A stretch of 64,000 nt of DNA from Neodiprion pinetum (Eukaryota > Arthropoda > Insecta > Hymenoptera > Diprionidae), in the NCBI RefSeq assembly GCF_021155775.2, contig NC_060233.1, forward strand, positions 7,380,782 to 7,444,781. The letters run 5' to 3'. The translations under genes were made by a program, and so were the position numbers. Numbering within the stretch: position 1 is the first letter of the stretch; each line of letters begins with the position of its first letter. Below the pieces are notes generated by a model. That model saw only the letters and a program-made list of their open reading frames with translations. It was not told where the DNA came from and made no database searches. Shown piece by piece: positions 52,501 through 62,409 of this stretch.

Positions 52501-55134
52501 ACTTACGTCGTTTAAAGTTATCGTACCGCAGGATGCCCACAATTAGCATATCTTTGTACCCACTTCGAGTCGACAATCTCAAGGATTTCAAGCGTTGCCC
52601 ACCGGCGTTACAGGATATTAGCGGTATCTGCACAGGCAGAAACCCAGAATTGGTCAACGTCCGAGTCGTGAGATCGGCAACAAGGTGTTTCAAATTAAAA
52701 AAATCGTCGTGTGGGCCGAAAGCGGACGCGTTTCAAACTCTCTTTTAAATAACTATTCATAAACGCACACACGCGCTTGTAACAATATTACAATAAGTCA
52801 GTCAGTCATTGTCATGCGTTCTTTACGCGTAACTTTATACATTTATACGTTACGATTTTACACGTAAGGACCTTGTGTGTTTTTTTTTTTTTTGCAATTT
52901 TTTTTTTATTTTTTATTTTTTTCTAACCACCATATCGCTTTTATTTTCAAACCACTCTTTATTTCTTGCAATTACTCATACGTATATCCGTCACCGCCTA
53001 CATTATTGTACGCATTCATTTATCCGCTGTACAACCCACGCATCTCGGGTTTTTTGTTCAGAGCATCAAAGACAAAGAACTTTGTTATATAATACGTCAG
53101 AGTTTAGGCTGCTTTAAATTAAGGCCGTGATTCTTTTTTTTTTTTTTTTTTTACATCGGACAAGGTCTATGCGATAATTTTTGTTTGACTAGCGCGAATC
53201 CAGGTATTGGCAAAATCGACGCGACGAACCGAAACCGATCTTGCTACACGATTATTATTATCATGGGAAATCGAATAGAAGTACAAGTATAAATGTTTTT
53301 TTTTCTCATCTTCTCATTTCTTTCTTTTACAGAATCTATGTTCATTTCAAGTTTCAATTCTATAACTTGACGTTAATAGACTCGAGACTCTACGCGATGA
53401 TTTCATGGCTAATTAATACGTCGTTATTATTATTTTAGGATTTATATTTATTCCTCCTGCATACATTTGCACGAGCTTTTGCACATTACGTGCGAATACA
53501 ACGATAAAGGTATGGTTTATTGTCGATTCAATTAAACAGGTGTTTAATAAAAAGATTAATTCTCGTTTTCGCTGCGATTGAAACTTTTTATCGTTGGATT
53601 GACAAAAAAATGTTTACAACCAGCCGTCTTTGCGTATTTCGCGATATGGATAACATTTTTATCGCGTGACAACGGTTTTAAACAACTGCCAACAATCCGT
53701 ATGTTTTTGACATACGGAAAGTATAACGTACGACGATATTATCACGCAGAAACGTGCGGTTGGAGCTAATTACAAGAAAATTTTGAATCTGTGAAAACTG
53801 GTCAATATTTATACGCATACTCGCAGTGTGAGCGAATTTAATCCGCGAACTTGAGGCTTTTGCGGATGAATGAAGAAAAAAGAAAGGAGAAAAATAAACA
53901 AATAAACGAATAAACGGCGCAGAGATCTAGTTTTCTAAACCGCAACTCGTCGCAGTTTTTCACGACATTATGGTAGGTATACCTGTTATTATCAGGCAGC
54001 CGTGTGCAAAATGCATGAATTACACACCTCGAATATGACCCTTCCGCGTTTCGCACTAGACGATACGCACTGTAACAGGGTACGGTTGCGATTCCGTAAC
54101 CGCAAATTAGAAAATATCCTGCGCCTTGACCACTGAATATAATCAAATCCGGTTTTCACTCTTTACTTTTACAGAAAGATCGTGTAAATTACGTACAGGT
54201 ACGAGGTGTGCGGAAAGTCGTGAAAAAATGACGAGATGCGTGACAAAGAAACGGTTGAATTATAGAAACCAAAAATGTGTGAAATGATAAAAGGGCGAAG
54301 TGGAAGTCGGAGTTTCTTTTTCTTCCTTCATTCTTGCCGTCGTTTCTTCCAACACTCTTTGTTCTCTCTCTTCTTTTCTCGGTTTTATCTTCTGCGTAAT
54401 AATATACGAACGGTTACAAAAGACACGTCGCGCGTCCAAGTTGTAAAACGTCGCGTCTACAAGCTTCTCATTCCTAAATTTTTATTATTCATTCTTATTG
54501 TTTCCCTTCTGCTCCGTGCCATACACACCGCAGTCCTACATATTTCTTTCGAACGTCGTTAAGTTTCACACGGTGTGATTTTTCTTCTATCTTTTTCTCC
54601 CTTTGTTACACACTCGTTAAAATTTCTAGCATCCATTGTCTCGACGCTGCCTGCGGCAAGCGGTTGCTTGAAACTTCTTATTTAAGCCTAAGGGCCGGGT
54701 AAAATGCAGGTATTCTGTGTTATTTACTCCGTAATGAATATATTGTCGTTACAGGCAAAAATTTATATGCCCGAATTGAATTTTTTTTCTTCAATCAAAA
54801 TTTCGAGTTTCTGCATTCAAGGCAAAAGTTCCCGGAATACCTAAATACGATACCGTATCGAAAATGTATGTTCGAATAAATTATGGTTTCAATCTTGTCC
54901 TTTTCCACGAATCCAAAGGACATTTTTCGAACCAAATTAAAGTATAAGAGTGAGCCGTTTTCATCTTCACGCCTTTCCTTTCATGCCTTTTATCACGTCT
55001 GCAGACACCAAGAGGTATGCGTTTATCGAATTTCATCCGGGTTTTTATTAACAAATAAAAGGTCCATGTACCTTGTCGGGATGTGGCGCCCATGGCTTGA
55101 CGGCTAGCAGTTCCTCCTCTGCATTCGGAGCCAT
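31573..55134 (-). CDS. mwh: Multiple wing hairs (GBD-FH3 planar cell polarity effector)
   Basis: Minus-strand gene. Coding exons: 55134-55072, 49597-49356, 36683-36395, 35277-35059 and 33630-31573, total 2871 nt (956 aa). All junctions are GT-AG and phases agree (split Ser102, AG|T). The first ATG sits 10 nt after an acceptor in a good context (GGAAATGG). Residues about 22-271 form a formin-type GBD-FH3 region: FTSVSELLNKLRTDL, then an armadillo-like helical array (ALDELGCVECLAACGERC; QLLTRVCQAPGGHAAV; FLNAFIKSAPRAQTKLYIQ). A helical, probably coiled-coil stretch follows (about 295-350), then a long Ser/Arg/Gly-rich disordered tail. No FH1 or FH2 domain exists, so it should not nucleate actin. 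That layout is what Drosophila Mwh has; there it acts downstream of Frizzled polarity proteins to restrict actin prehair formation to one cell vertex. The assignment rests on architecture and remembered features; a divergent formin-like protein is the alternative. Confidence 0.85.
33728..33854. repeat. Hairpin in mwh intron 4
   Basis: GGTCAATGTTCCGAATG... on the left pairs imperfectly with ...TTTGGAACTTTGACC on the right, with further pairing of GTTCAGGCAGACAG and CTGTCTGGACTTTGAC. It is a 127-bp foldback in the intron between the last two coding exons of mwh, with no coding capacity. Confidence 0.5.
36842..36993. mobile_element. 152-bp foldback element in mwh intron 2
   Basis: The G-rich left end (GGGGAGGGGGG at 36842-36852) pairs with the C-rich right end (CCCCCACCC). 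The inner arms ATCAATATTTCGAATGACCG and its counterpart CGGCCGTTCGAAATATTCAT pair with few mismatches, as do CGATATATTG / CGATATATCG. It is non-coding and resembles a MITE or hairpin element. Confidence 0.6.
38220..38738. mobile_element. 519-bp element with GGGCATTCC-type ends
   Basis: The left end GGGCATTCCAC and the right end GTGGAACGCCCC are near inverted copies, with weaker similarity inward (ACTAACGGA / ACCGACAATG). The ends resemble those of the 21264 and 44272 elements, suggesting one family of non-autonomous elements. No coding capacity; target-site duplication not evident. Confidence 0.5.
38766..38788. repeat. (TA)n microsatellite
   Basis: A simple TA run read directly from the sequence, lying just outside the 38220-38738 element in mwh intron 2. 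Confidence 0.85.
42192..42232. repeat. (TA)n/TATG microsatellite
   Basis: A run of TA with one G interruption in mwh intron 2, read directly from the sequence. Confidence 0.8.
42345..42376. repeat. (CT)n microsatellite
   Basis: A (CT)n tract with a few TTT interruptions in mwh intron 2. On the minus (transcribed) strand it is GAGA-like, which could bind GAGA-type factors, but nothing in the sequence shows that it does. Confidence 0.85.
44272..44648. mobile_element. 377-bp palindromic MITE
   Basis: The termini GGGGAATTCCGTGCGAA and TTCGCATGGAATTCCCC are inverted copies with one mismatch over 17 bp. The next block also pairs (CCCTCGCCG...GATTTTGT against ACAAAATC...GGTGAGGG). The centre has its own short hairpin (CGGGCCCATCATAGGGCCCG). 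Both flanks are ATATAT-rich, so a target-site duplication such as ATATAT is possible but not distinguishable from local repeats. Its right end has a second copy at 3672-3747. Confidence 0.8.
45726..45831. repeat. Hairpin in mwh intron 2
   Basis: The left arm (ATAATTTTCCCAACTCTAAC...AAGAGATATTC) pairs with the right arm (GAATATCTCTTAATCGATTGG...AAAATT) over about 38 bp with a handful of mismatches. The loop is about 28 bp. It is probably the core of a short palindromic element. Confidence 0.65.
46223..46798. mobile_element. Possible further member of the GGGGNATTCC family
   Basis: The right end (GTCGGTCGTACATGGAATGCCCC) resembles the right ends at 3747, 38738 and 44648. A weak matching left end (ACCGTGTTCCATACGA) occurs at about 46223. 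The right end is reasonably clear; the left boundary is doubtful. Confidence 0.3.
48086..48124. repeat. (AT)n microsatellite
   Basis: A TA/AT run with a few interruptions in mwh intron 2, read directly from the sequence. Confidence 0.85.
48147..48295 (-). CDS. Candidate unannotated exon with PPxY motif (speculative)
   Basis: Within mwh intron 2, on the minus strand, a 149-nt segment is bounded by an acceptor-like CTGATCTAG and a weak donor-like TCG|GTATAC. It stays open for 49 codons with protein-like composition: MPDSRLIVSHTSQRLLVYEK early on and EIPPPEYS at the end. The start pattern recalls a beta-propeller repeat strand, and PPEY is a PPxY (WW-domain binding) motif. The segment is less AT-rich than its surroundings. 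It does not fit between mwh exons without changing their phase, so it would belong to an alternative end of mwh, a nested gene, or a relic. I cannot name a family. Confidence 0.2.
50781..51344. repeat. ~565-bp long foldback (inverted repeat) in mwh intron 1
   Basis: The left arm begins GTTCCGAAAGCG...GATTCCGATTT...GTGGCGAAACTTGAAGC and the right arm mirrors it (TTCAAGTTTCGCCAC...AATTCGGAATTTG...CGCTTCCGG). The best block pairs 33 bp with two mismatches (50814-50846 against about 51285-51317). The interior is loosely self-complementary and rich in TTCGAA-like words. It is non-coding; a foldback transposon or a source of long hairpin RNA when transcribed in the mwh intron. Confidence 0.65.
51621..52407. 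repeat. Recent tandem duplication, two ~391-bp copies
   Basis: Copy 1 (about 51621-52011) and copy 2 (about 52012-52407) align end to end: AATTCAGGCTTGGC occurs at 51640 and 52031, and TACTCCACTATAAG at 51771 and 52163. I see only about three substitutions (GCTCTG/TCTCTG, ATACATAC/ATATATAC, AAAGG/AAAGA) plus homopolymer length changes. Both copies are bounded by A-runs followed by ACAACACACACAAT. The unit has no coding capacity. It lies in mwh intron 1. The near identity indicates a very recent event, or an assembly artefact. Confidence 0.92.
52507..52627 (-). other. Possible cryptic or alternative exon in mwh intron 1
   Basis: A minus-strand segment of 121 nt begins after a good acceptor (GTTTCTGCCTGTGCAG) and ends at an excellent donor (AAACGAC|GTAAGTCG). 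It is open in one frame. Inclusion between mwh coding exons 1 and 2 would break the reading frame, so it could only be an alternative 5' exon, a non-coding exon or a decoy. Confidence 0.2.
52628..55071. other. mwh intron 1 remainder, no gene seen
   Basis: AT-rich with poly-T tracts (for example 52880-52921 and 53132-53152). Open frames are short and phenylalanine- or lysine-rich from homopolymers. Nothing else recognised. Confidence 0.55.
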
Positions 55135-55395
55135 TTCCGACTCGCTGAAACAGGACCAAGAACAAAGAAATCAGTTTAATTCATCTGGTGTCGTTTAAAA
55201 GTATAGAATCTTAGATGCGTGGTGTAGCTGCAATTCGTGAAATATATACACGCAGATGCAATAAGTATAAACGTATTTTATTCATTTGCACGCGTGTAAA
55301 AAAAAAATATACGGCCGGCTTTTAGTATAGAAATTTTTCTATAACAATAGCCATGCGACACCGGCAGATAGGCAGCATTTTTCAGTATATAGGAA

Positions 55396-55920
55396 GCTAC
55401 ATTTTGTATTGCTACAAATTATAAATTTGGCGTAGATTACCTGTCCGTTGGGAAAAAAATACGTAAAAATTACAATTCTGCAGACAGCTAAACTGAAACT
55501 TCATTGTCCAAAGAAGCTACATCTTACATTGGTACATATGAAAAAATTTACTCCCGGTTGTCTATCCGCTGGTTAAAAAACAACAAAAACAAAAAATTAC
55601 AATATTCCAGAAAGCTACGCGAAAATTACGTCCTCACAAAAAGCTACATCTCACATCGCTACCTATTCGAAGGTCGTCCTCAGTCGCCTGTCTGCTGGCC
55701 ATAAACTAAGATTCCGCAGAAAGCTACAGAGAAACTACAATTTCGCAAAGAGCTACGCGAAAACTACATTTTCGCAAAAAAGCCACATCTTGCATTTCTA
55801 CGTATTCGAAGTATGGCTTCGGTTGCCCATCCCCCGGGTGGCAAACTACACGGAAACTACACTCCTCCAACAATTCACACGGAAACTAATCTTCCACGGA
55901 AAGCTACATTCCGCGTTGCT
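55396..55920. repeat. Degenerate ~125-bp tandem repeat upstream of mwh start
   Basis: The word GCTACAT(C/T)T followed by CAT..CTAC and TTCGAA recurs at 55396, 55516, 55643, 55782 and 55903 (spacing 120, 127, 139, 121). Between them come recurring blocks such as GTTGCC..TC..CTGG, AAACTAC..GGAAACTAC and CGCAAA. Four diverged units of an old minisatellite lie about 250 bp upstream of the first mwh coding exon. Confidence 0.75.
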
Positions 55921-56095
55921 GTACAGAATTTGAAACGTGTAGCTTAGGCGGCTTATCTTTAGCCGTTAAACGCCAAGTTTCACGGAATCCTCGCCGTTGT
56001 GTGTTTGAACTTTGTTCATTTCAGTGCATCTTCAGTGATGATTACGTCACATCGCCGCCCTGAATTTCAACCTTTCCTAACATCCATTTTTCTCT

Positions 56096-56420
56096 CCCCC
56101 CCCCCCCCAATTTTCTCGTCGTCTAATCGCCGTCGCGTACAAGGACCGCACTCGCGCAGACGTCCAGGCGTGTAACAACGCACTCGCAAGTAGCTTCGTG
56201 CGCTCCGCGCACCAACCTTATAATACACGGCGCATGCACGGGCCTCGAGGACATGGAAGCCGTTGACCCGGGCGGGTATTATACGCATTCGTTCGGTCGC
56301 ACGCAGGTAACACGCAGTGCAGGCATTCGAACTGACGTCGTCGTCCCTCCAGGACCGCCATTTTTCAAGACACGCTCTGCCTCTTCGGGTCTTCGAGAGG
56401 CTCGCGTGAACGCGCGATAG
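56096..56420. other. GC-richer block upstream of mwh with poly-C tract
   Basis: A 13-base C run (56096-56108) is followed by about 300 bp with raised G+C and many CpGs. On the minus strand, mwh's coding strand, the C run reads as G. The mwh start exon has only 10 nt of leader after its acceptor, so a first non-coding exon must lie upstream. This block is one possible promoter or leader region, but no core promoter motif was recognised. Confidence 0.25.
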
Positions 56421-57634
56421 GTTTTCCTTCGCGTTCACCGCTTGGCTCAATTCTTTCGTCCGTGAACCTTTACGTACGTAATAAAATTTACACCTCCTGC
56501 GACGGGTGTTTGATGTTCGGTATTCTGGACCTGAACGATCTATTTTTTCCATCAATTTAATGGCCCGGATTCTTGCGACCGGATATATTGAACGTGTCAT
56601 TTTCGAATGCTTTGTTTTCGCGCGAAAGAGAGAGAAAGATATGTGCAGTTTGCGTTGTCACGAGGTCCTGTAAGAACTGGAGAAAAAACGAATGAGAATC
56701 CTCTGGTTGTTTTATAGAAATTCATCCGAACAATACGCATATTGTCAAAGCCGGTTTCTTCGAGTTTCCTATGAAATTCTAACGACTTTGTTTTAAACAC
56801 TTGGCAAAATTAGCTTTGAATGATTTCAGCACGGATAATTTTTCGGAAGAATAACAAATCTACAAGTAGCGAAATAATAATTAATTTCTGTAGAATATCA
56901 GATTATAAGTAACGAAGATGAATTGGCCCGGATCCGTTCTAGCATTTCTTCAAAATCCCTGCGAACGTGTGTATCTAGAACCGAAAAAAAATATTCATAA
57001 AAATTTGTCGATTAGATATTAATTATCCTTCTCAATTCTTCCGAATCATAAGATTCTAAAGTACAAGTCTAAAAGTGTTCAGCATGAAACTGTTTACTCG
57101 TAAACATCGATACATAAGAAGCATACCGAAATCCTGAGGCTCGCAGCCGAATCCCCAACAAATTTGCTATAAATTTTTATCCCCCAAGGAATTTTGGTCG
57201 GAACAAAGAATCACCGGCAGTAACATATATTTTCTCTGAAAAGGCTGCGAGATTTTTTTTTAAATAAATATCATCAGTCAAGGATCCGACATCGTCGGTG
57301 CGTACATGCGTGTAATAAATCCCTGATTAAGGATGTCATAAATAATTGCTCGTGAACTGTTTGGATACAGAGGCGCGTGTATACCTGTAACGTGCAAACG
57401 CGTCGCGACGTTGGCGAAGCGTAGGCGCCGTGACGGCCAAGGTAAAAGAGCAGCATTGCTGCAGCGCACGTTGCTCTTACGAATCGCCCGAGGTGATCTT
57501 GCGAAAGGCACGGCACGGCGACGGCGATGCGATTGCCCCGAGTCAAACATCAAAGTCCACGTATCTCAAACGCGAAAAAGGGCTCAACAGCCTCGTTCCA
57601 TCCACAGTTCTGAAGGAAAGGATTCCGAGACATT
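56421..57634. other. Non-coding upstream region
   Basis: Mixed AT-rich DNA with a short CpG-rich patch at about 57365-57545 (ACGCGTCGCGACG; GGCACGGCGACGGCG). No supported gene. Confidence 0.45.
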
Positions 57635-57733
57635 TTCATTTGATGCGGGAATAAAGAAATGACACGGATTCTACGAAATGGTAATAGTAAATTCGTAGAA
57701 TACGTGCCATTTCTTTATTTCGCATTAAATGAA
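57635..57733. other. Long near-perfect hairpin (miRNA-like or MITE)
   Basis: The left arm (TTCATTTGATGCGGGAATAA...ATTCTACGAA) and right arm (TTCGTAGAATACGTGCC...CGCATTAAATGAA) pair over about 42 bp with three or four mismatches and one bulge, around a 14-nt loop (57678-57691). One mismatch becomes a G-U wobble if the plus strand is transcribed. The size and shape fit an animal pre-miRNA, but a short palindromic element is equally possible. I do not recognise a known miRNA seed. Confidence 0.5.
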
Positions 57734-57869
57734 TTTTTTTTTCTTTTTTTTTTTTTCATTTTGTTTAGAATTGTGTATAGAATGAGATTGTCAACCCTTC
57801 GAGTCGCACGTTATTGTGCCGAGTCAACTTCTGTAACAAGATAAGCATTACGTGGTTTTTCGAATCATT

Positions 57870-58000
57870 GATTACGAATCTGAAATCAAATTTAAAAAAT
57901 TCAAGTTGACGGATCCAATATGGAGGGTTTATTGAGGTCGCTGATTGGATTCGCTGTACTGAATTTTCAGAATCTGGTTTCAGATTCGTAATCAGCGACC
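57870..58000. repeat. Imperfect inverted repeat (GATTACGAATCTGAAATC)
   Basis: GATTACGAATCTGAAATC at 57870-57887 pairs with GGTTTCAGATTCGTAATC at 57976-57993 with one mismatch. A second nested pair, GGTCGCTGAT (57936) and ATCAGCGACC (57991-58000), overlaps it. Probably a relic of a short palindromic element. Confidence 0.6.
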
Positions 58001-60696
58001 CCAAAAACTTGTAATATATGTAAAACATTTATAGATGTGGAGGGGTAACTTTTTCGGAAATGAATTAATCCTTCAATTTTTACGATTTTTCTCAATCAAT
58101 TTGTTTCTAACAATAGCAATTTACATCGTATCGCAATAATTACTTTCGAATATTGAAAACCTATAGGTATACTATCAGAAACGGCAAAGAAATCGCAAAC
58201 AAATATGTTGAAAAGTTCTTTAAATTACTTTCCAACTTATTAGAGAATGCACACGTTCCGAAACTGTGAATAATTGTAATGTAAAAGAAAGTGGAAGAGA
58301 TCGTAAGATTTTATAGAAGTTTATTTTGAAAAATGTTTCTGGCGGAGAACCTTTGGTACTTGCAGAATTCGAATATTTGGAAAAGCTTGTAGATTAGTTT
58401 TGAATTTCAAAGTTCAAGAAAACTCTTTAAGAAAAAAACTTGTACATTTTTGAACAGGCTTAAAATTTTCAACTGATGTAAAAAGTTAATAAAGTTTAGA
58501 GATTTTGCAAAGCTTGCAAAGTATTACATGTACCGAACATCGTAAATCCGTCCCGATCGCAGATCTAACTTTGCATATATTTTAAGTCTAATACTGTGAA
58601 TAACATTACAACACGTTACATACACACAGACACGTATTTGTACCGCGACGAATTAATTATTGTACGGGTAAAAAAAAAAAAAAAAGAAAAAAACAAGAAA
58701 ATTCAAAGTACAGCAGCTCGGTTGTACGGTTAAGTATGTTATATATACCTGTGTTCCGACGCTTTTTCAATGATGATTTAACGTTTCAATTCAACTTCTT
58801 ACCTTACCAAAGACCATTCAAGAGACACGCGTTGATATAACGGCATCAATAAAAACGTGACGATTTTTTTGTTCATTTTTTACCCACCAATTTTATCGTT
58901 TATGAACTTTTCGTAGCAGTTCATATAATAATAAAATGACAATCACATTATTACTAATAATTTAGAAACAAGCGGAGTAAATTAACACGCTCGCCGAAAA
59001 AGTTGTTTCTCAGAGAATAAGACTTATTGAAGATAGAAAAGACTCTAAATTTTGGAAAATCTCACAAATATTGATATATATGGTATATTCCTTTGTACAC
59101 ATAATTCTTTTCGTTCGAACGTATGAGTTTTTCGATATTCGTTCGATTTCGAAGTTAATTAACGTTGAAAATATCGAAGTGGAAAAAAGTGTGTCGATCA
59201 ACCATCAACCGTGTATTTAAATGAGAAAACAATAATTAACAGATCGAAAAATCTCAGGAGATTCTTCATAAAAACTGGCACAATTTCGAGTGCCAGTATA
59301 AGATTATACGGATGAAAAATTGCTCAACATTCTTTTTATATGTAAAATTGTGGAAGATATACTTTAAAGAAATATTGCTGGCGACTGATCAATTAAAGAA
59401 GGAGAGTTAAAAAATGTCGGGTATGCGATTTTTTTTCAAGCAAATTTTTTTCTTCAGAAACTATATGTATAAAATATACATATACCCGTGTGGCTGGGTT
59501 AATCATTTTTAAACCGAAAAATGTGTTCGAAACAAATCACACTTACAACCTTTTTTAATTCTTCTCTTAAATTGCTGCAGAACCGTGAGACGTGACAAAT
59601 TGGCAACGCTCGTGTCACGCGACTATTTCTAATTGCGCGACGGTCGAGGGTTTGAGAAAATTCCCCTATATATTTATTATCCCCTCTCGGTGCATTCTAA
59701 ATTGTCTCATACCCACGTTCAATTCTGTCGAACCGTAATAATTACAACAAAGTGTTGTACCAACAACTGAAGTACAATTGGCAATGAAAAAATAAATGAA
59801 AAAAATAAAACAAATCGCGATTACACTCTTTCTCTGGAATCCGTGCGCAAACCGAGCGTGATAATTGAAATAATTGTACGTACAGACATACACAAAGACG
59901 TCCATCTGGAAATGATTGGACGTGATTCTCTAAACTAGAAAACGTGAAAATCTAGCGAAAACGCAACTTTTCATTTTCGGAATGATTCCAATAACTTTCT
60001 TTCTTTTTTCTCTGTAAACAGAGGAACGGGAAATTAAAAAAATTTCCGCAGTTGCATACATTATTATAAATTTTTATCCTTTCCACGATTTATATGTATA
60101 ATTAACGCATACCCGCGAACGTCACACACAAATTAGCCCAGATACCAAGGTACGAGATATCTTCAGCTGCGCGTCGTTTAATATCGCGAATAAATTACAC
60201 CTTCGCCTCGATTCACCTACTTGTCGTTATTCATTTTTCAAACTAGAAACGTAGCGCTGCAAGTACCGTATGGGTGCAAGGAAGAGATAAAAAAGTAAAC
60301 GGCACGGATGCACACAGACAGGTAGAATACATATACATTCGCATTCGTAAATGATGGACTGCACTGCGATTTGTTATTTAGAATATCGTTCAGCCATGCG
60401 TGCAGAATCCTGCGCGTAATGTTAGCAAAGAAAAATCCGCACACGGGCCAAGCCGGAAATTGCCTCGTCGCTCCGTAACGGCAAACGTCGAGGAATTCAA
60501 ATTATCTACCCTCCTCCTGACGTTGTCCCACATTTATCGGATCATCCTCGTTTTGCGAGGAAATTGTAACAAGTGGATCGACGCGTTCAAGCGAAACCAG
60601 ACCGCCGTTTTAAACTGTCGCACGGATCTACCGTAAGATAAATAAATAAACGATAAAAATGCACCTGCATTGAGAATGTTTATACACAAGTCATTT
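58001..60696. other. Non-coding, no gene seen
   Basis: AT-rich with short open frames only. Homopolymer tracts occur (for example 58670-58685). Nothing else recognised. Confidence 0.5.
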
Positions 60697-60715
60697 CCCC
60701 CCCCCCCCCCCCCCC
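60697..60715. repeat. Poly-C tract (19 bases)
   Basis: An uninterrupted run of C read directly from the sequence. Such long C/G homopolymers are uncommon beside the many A/T tracts of this window. The minus strand carries an equal G run capable of forming G-quadruplex structures. Confidence 0.9.
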
Positions 60716-61739
60716 ACTAATATTTTAAGTTTCATCAATTTTTTCTCTCTACCCTTTCTTTTTGCAAAAGTATAAAATACATAAAATAACTTCTCGTTAC
60801 AGTCGTGAATTATTCTCAAATTTCGTGGCATTCCTTGACATTAAACAACCGGTACAATCATTCATAAAAAATGAATGATATATTCAAAATCTCATGTAAT
60901 ATGTAGTTGAAGAATTGGAACGTGGATAGTAAATTTGGCGTAGATGTTTTTAAAAATTTGCTCCGAAGACGTGACGAAAGATCGTTCTACGAGGAAAGTT
61001 CGAAAATAATTATTTTGCTCCTATAATATTAAATATTTGTCATTATTATCGAATGATTATTTATTGCCAAACTAGCATACCCGATTTCTCTAATATAACG
61101 ATGATTCTTTCATTGATAACGTATTCATTCAAGTAGGATATTCGAAAAGAGAAAAGAAAGAAAAAGTATAACACAATTTACCTTGAATAGAGAAATTTTT
61201 AAAGCGCAGGTCAAGAGCCAAAAAATTATGTGCAAAAACAAGAAAAGGAATTAAAAAAAAAGCCACAATAAATTTCGTTGTACAGTTCCATATTTTATTT
61301 ACATCCTCAATTGACGTATAAAAAAATATGATCCACATTTTACATAGGACGAAGTCAAAGCGACGATCGATAAAATATTACCGCAAATTCGGCCGCTCAG
61401 TTTTCTGCCCAAAAAATTTCCCTTCGATATTTCGTAGCACTGTTTCGTAAAAATTGCGTATTCCTCTAATATCTCGAGTGAAAGGGAGACGGAGTGTGAA
61501 AAAAAAAAAAAAAAATTTGCTGGCGTTACAGCGTCAAATGTTTGAAACAATGAAGAATCCATGAGTGTTAAATTTGCATTTTTAATACATGCAATAGACC
61601 GAAAGAAAAATAGGGTGTGGATAATAAATCTTCCTTCATGGGCGTGGCGGTCATTTCTTCTTCTTCTTCTTTTTTTTTTCTTTTCGTTGCGCAAATATTT
61701 CCGCGGTGTGAATATTCTCACATTTGCGAAACCGCGACA

Positions 61740-61764
61740 GACACACACACACACACACACACAC
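61740..61764. repeat. (AC)n microsatellite
   Basis: A simple AC run (about 12 units) read directly from the sequence, followed by CCCC. Confidence 0.9.
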
Positions 61765-62409
61765 CCCAGTGCCTTTTCTTCAACTACATTACACGTTGTA
61801 CGAAGACAATAGCCGGTGTTGTTCTCGTTCGCCGGGTGAAATATATCGAGGCAAATGAAGCCAGAGATCGGTATAAATAATCACGAGGCGAACTGACGTT
61901 TACCGCAAGAGTAAAACCGTCGATTATCAGCTTAAACGCCTACTTTGTCGGATCCGTATTGCGGCTGGGGGTTTCACTGCAATTTCCGGGCAAATCTGCG
62001 GCAGGCTTGCCTGACTTTAATACGCGTCTGCATAGGCACTTTGAGCGCATGACCGAGCGAGAGCACGCGAGTCAGGAAACCGGTATTTAAGAAACCGGAA
62101 ATTAATGTGCCGCGGTTTGACGCGCGTGTATCTCGATATATGCTCGCACTCGCATGCACGCGTGTTCGGAGAACAACGGTAACGCAGCCACGCGTGCGAC
62201 TTACAAACGCTTTGTGCGTTACGGGACAAGCTGTTGAAAATACGGATCCGCGCAATTTAAGAGCAGGGAATTCCGTTCGGTTTCATTTCGTTCCAACTGA
62301 TTTTGCTTGCACGGTTTCCTCGGCTTTTATTTCGAACGGTAACGAACCCGTCGGTTTTACTCGATTTCTTCGATCTCGTTTGATTTCTTATGTTTTCGTG
62401 CGGGTTCGT

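Noticed and set aside
56067..56600. 177-codon open frame (-) upstream of mwh
   Set aside because: Arg-rich, starts and ends in compositionally biased DNA, no splice support and no recognisable domain.
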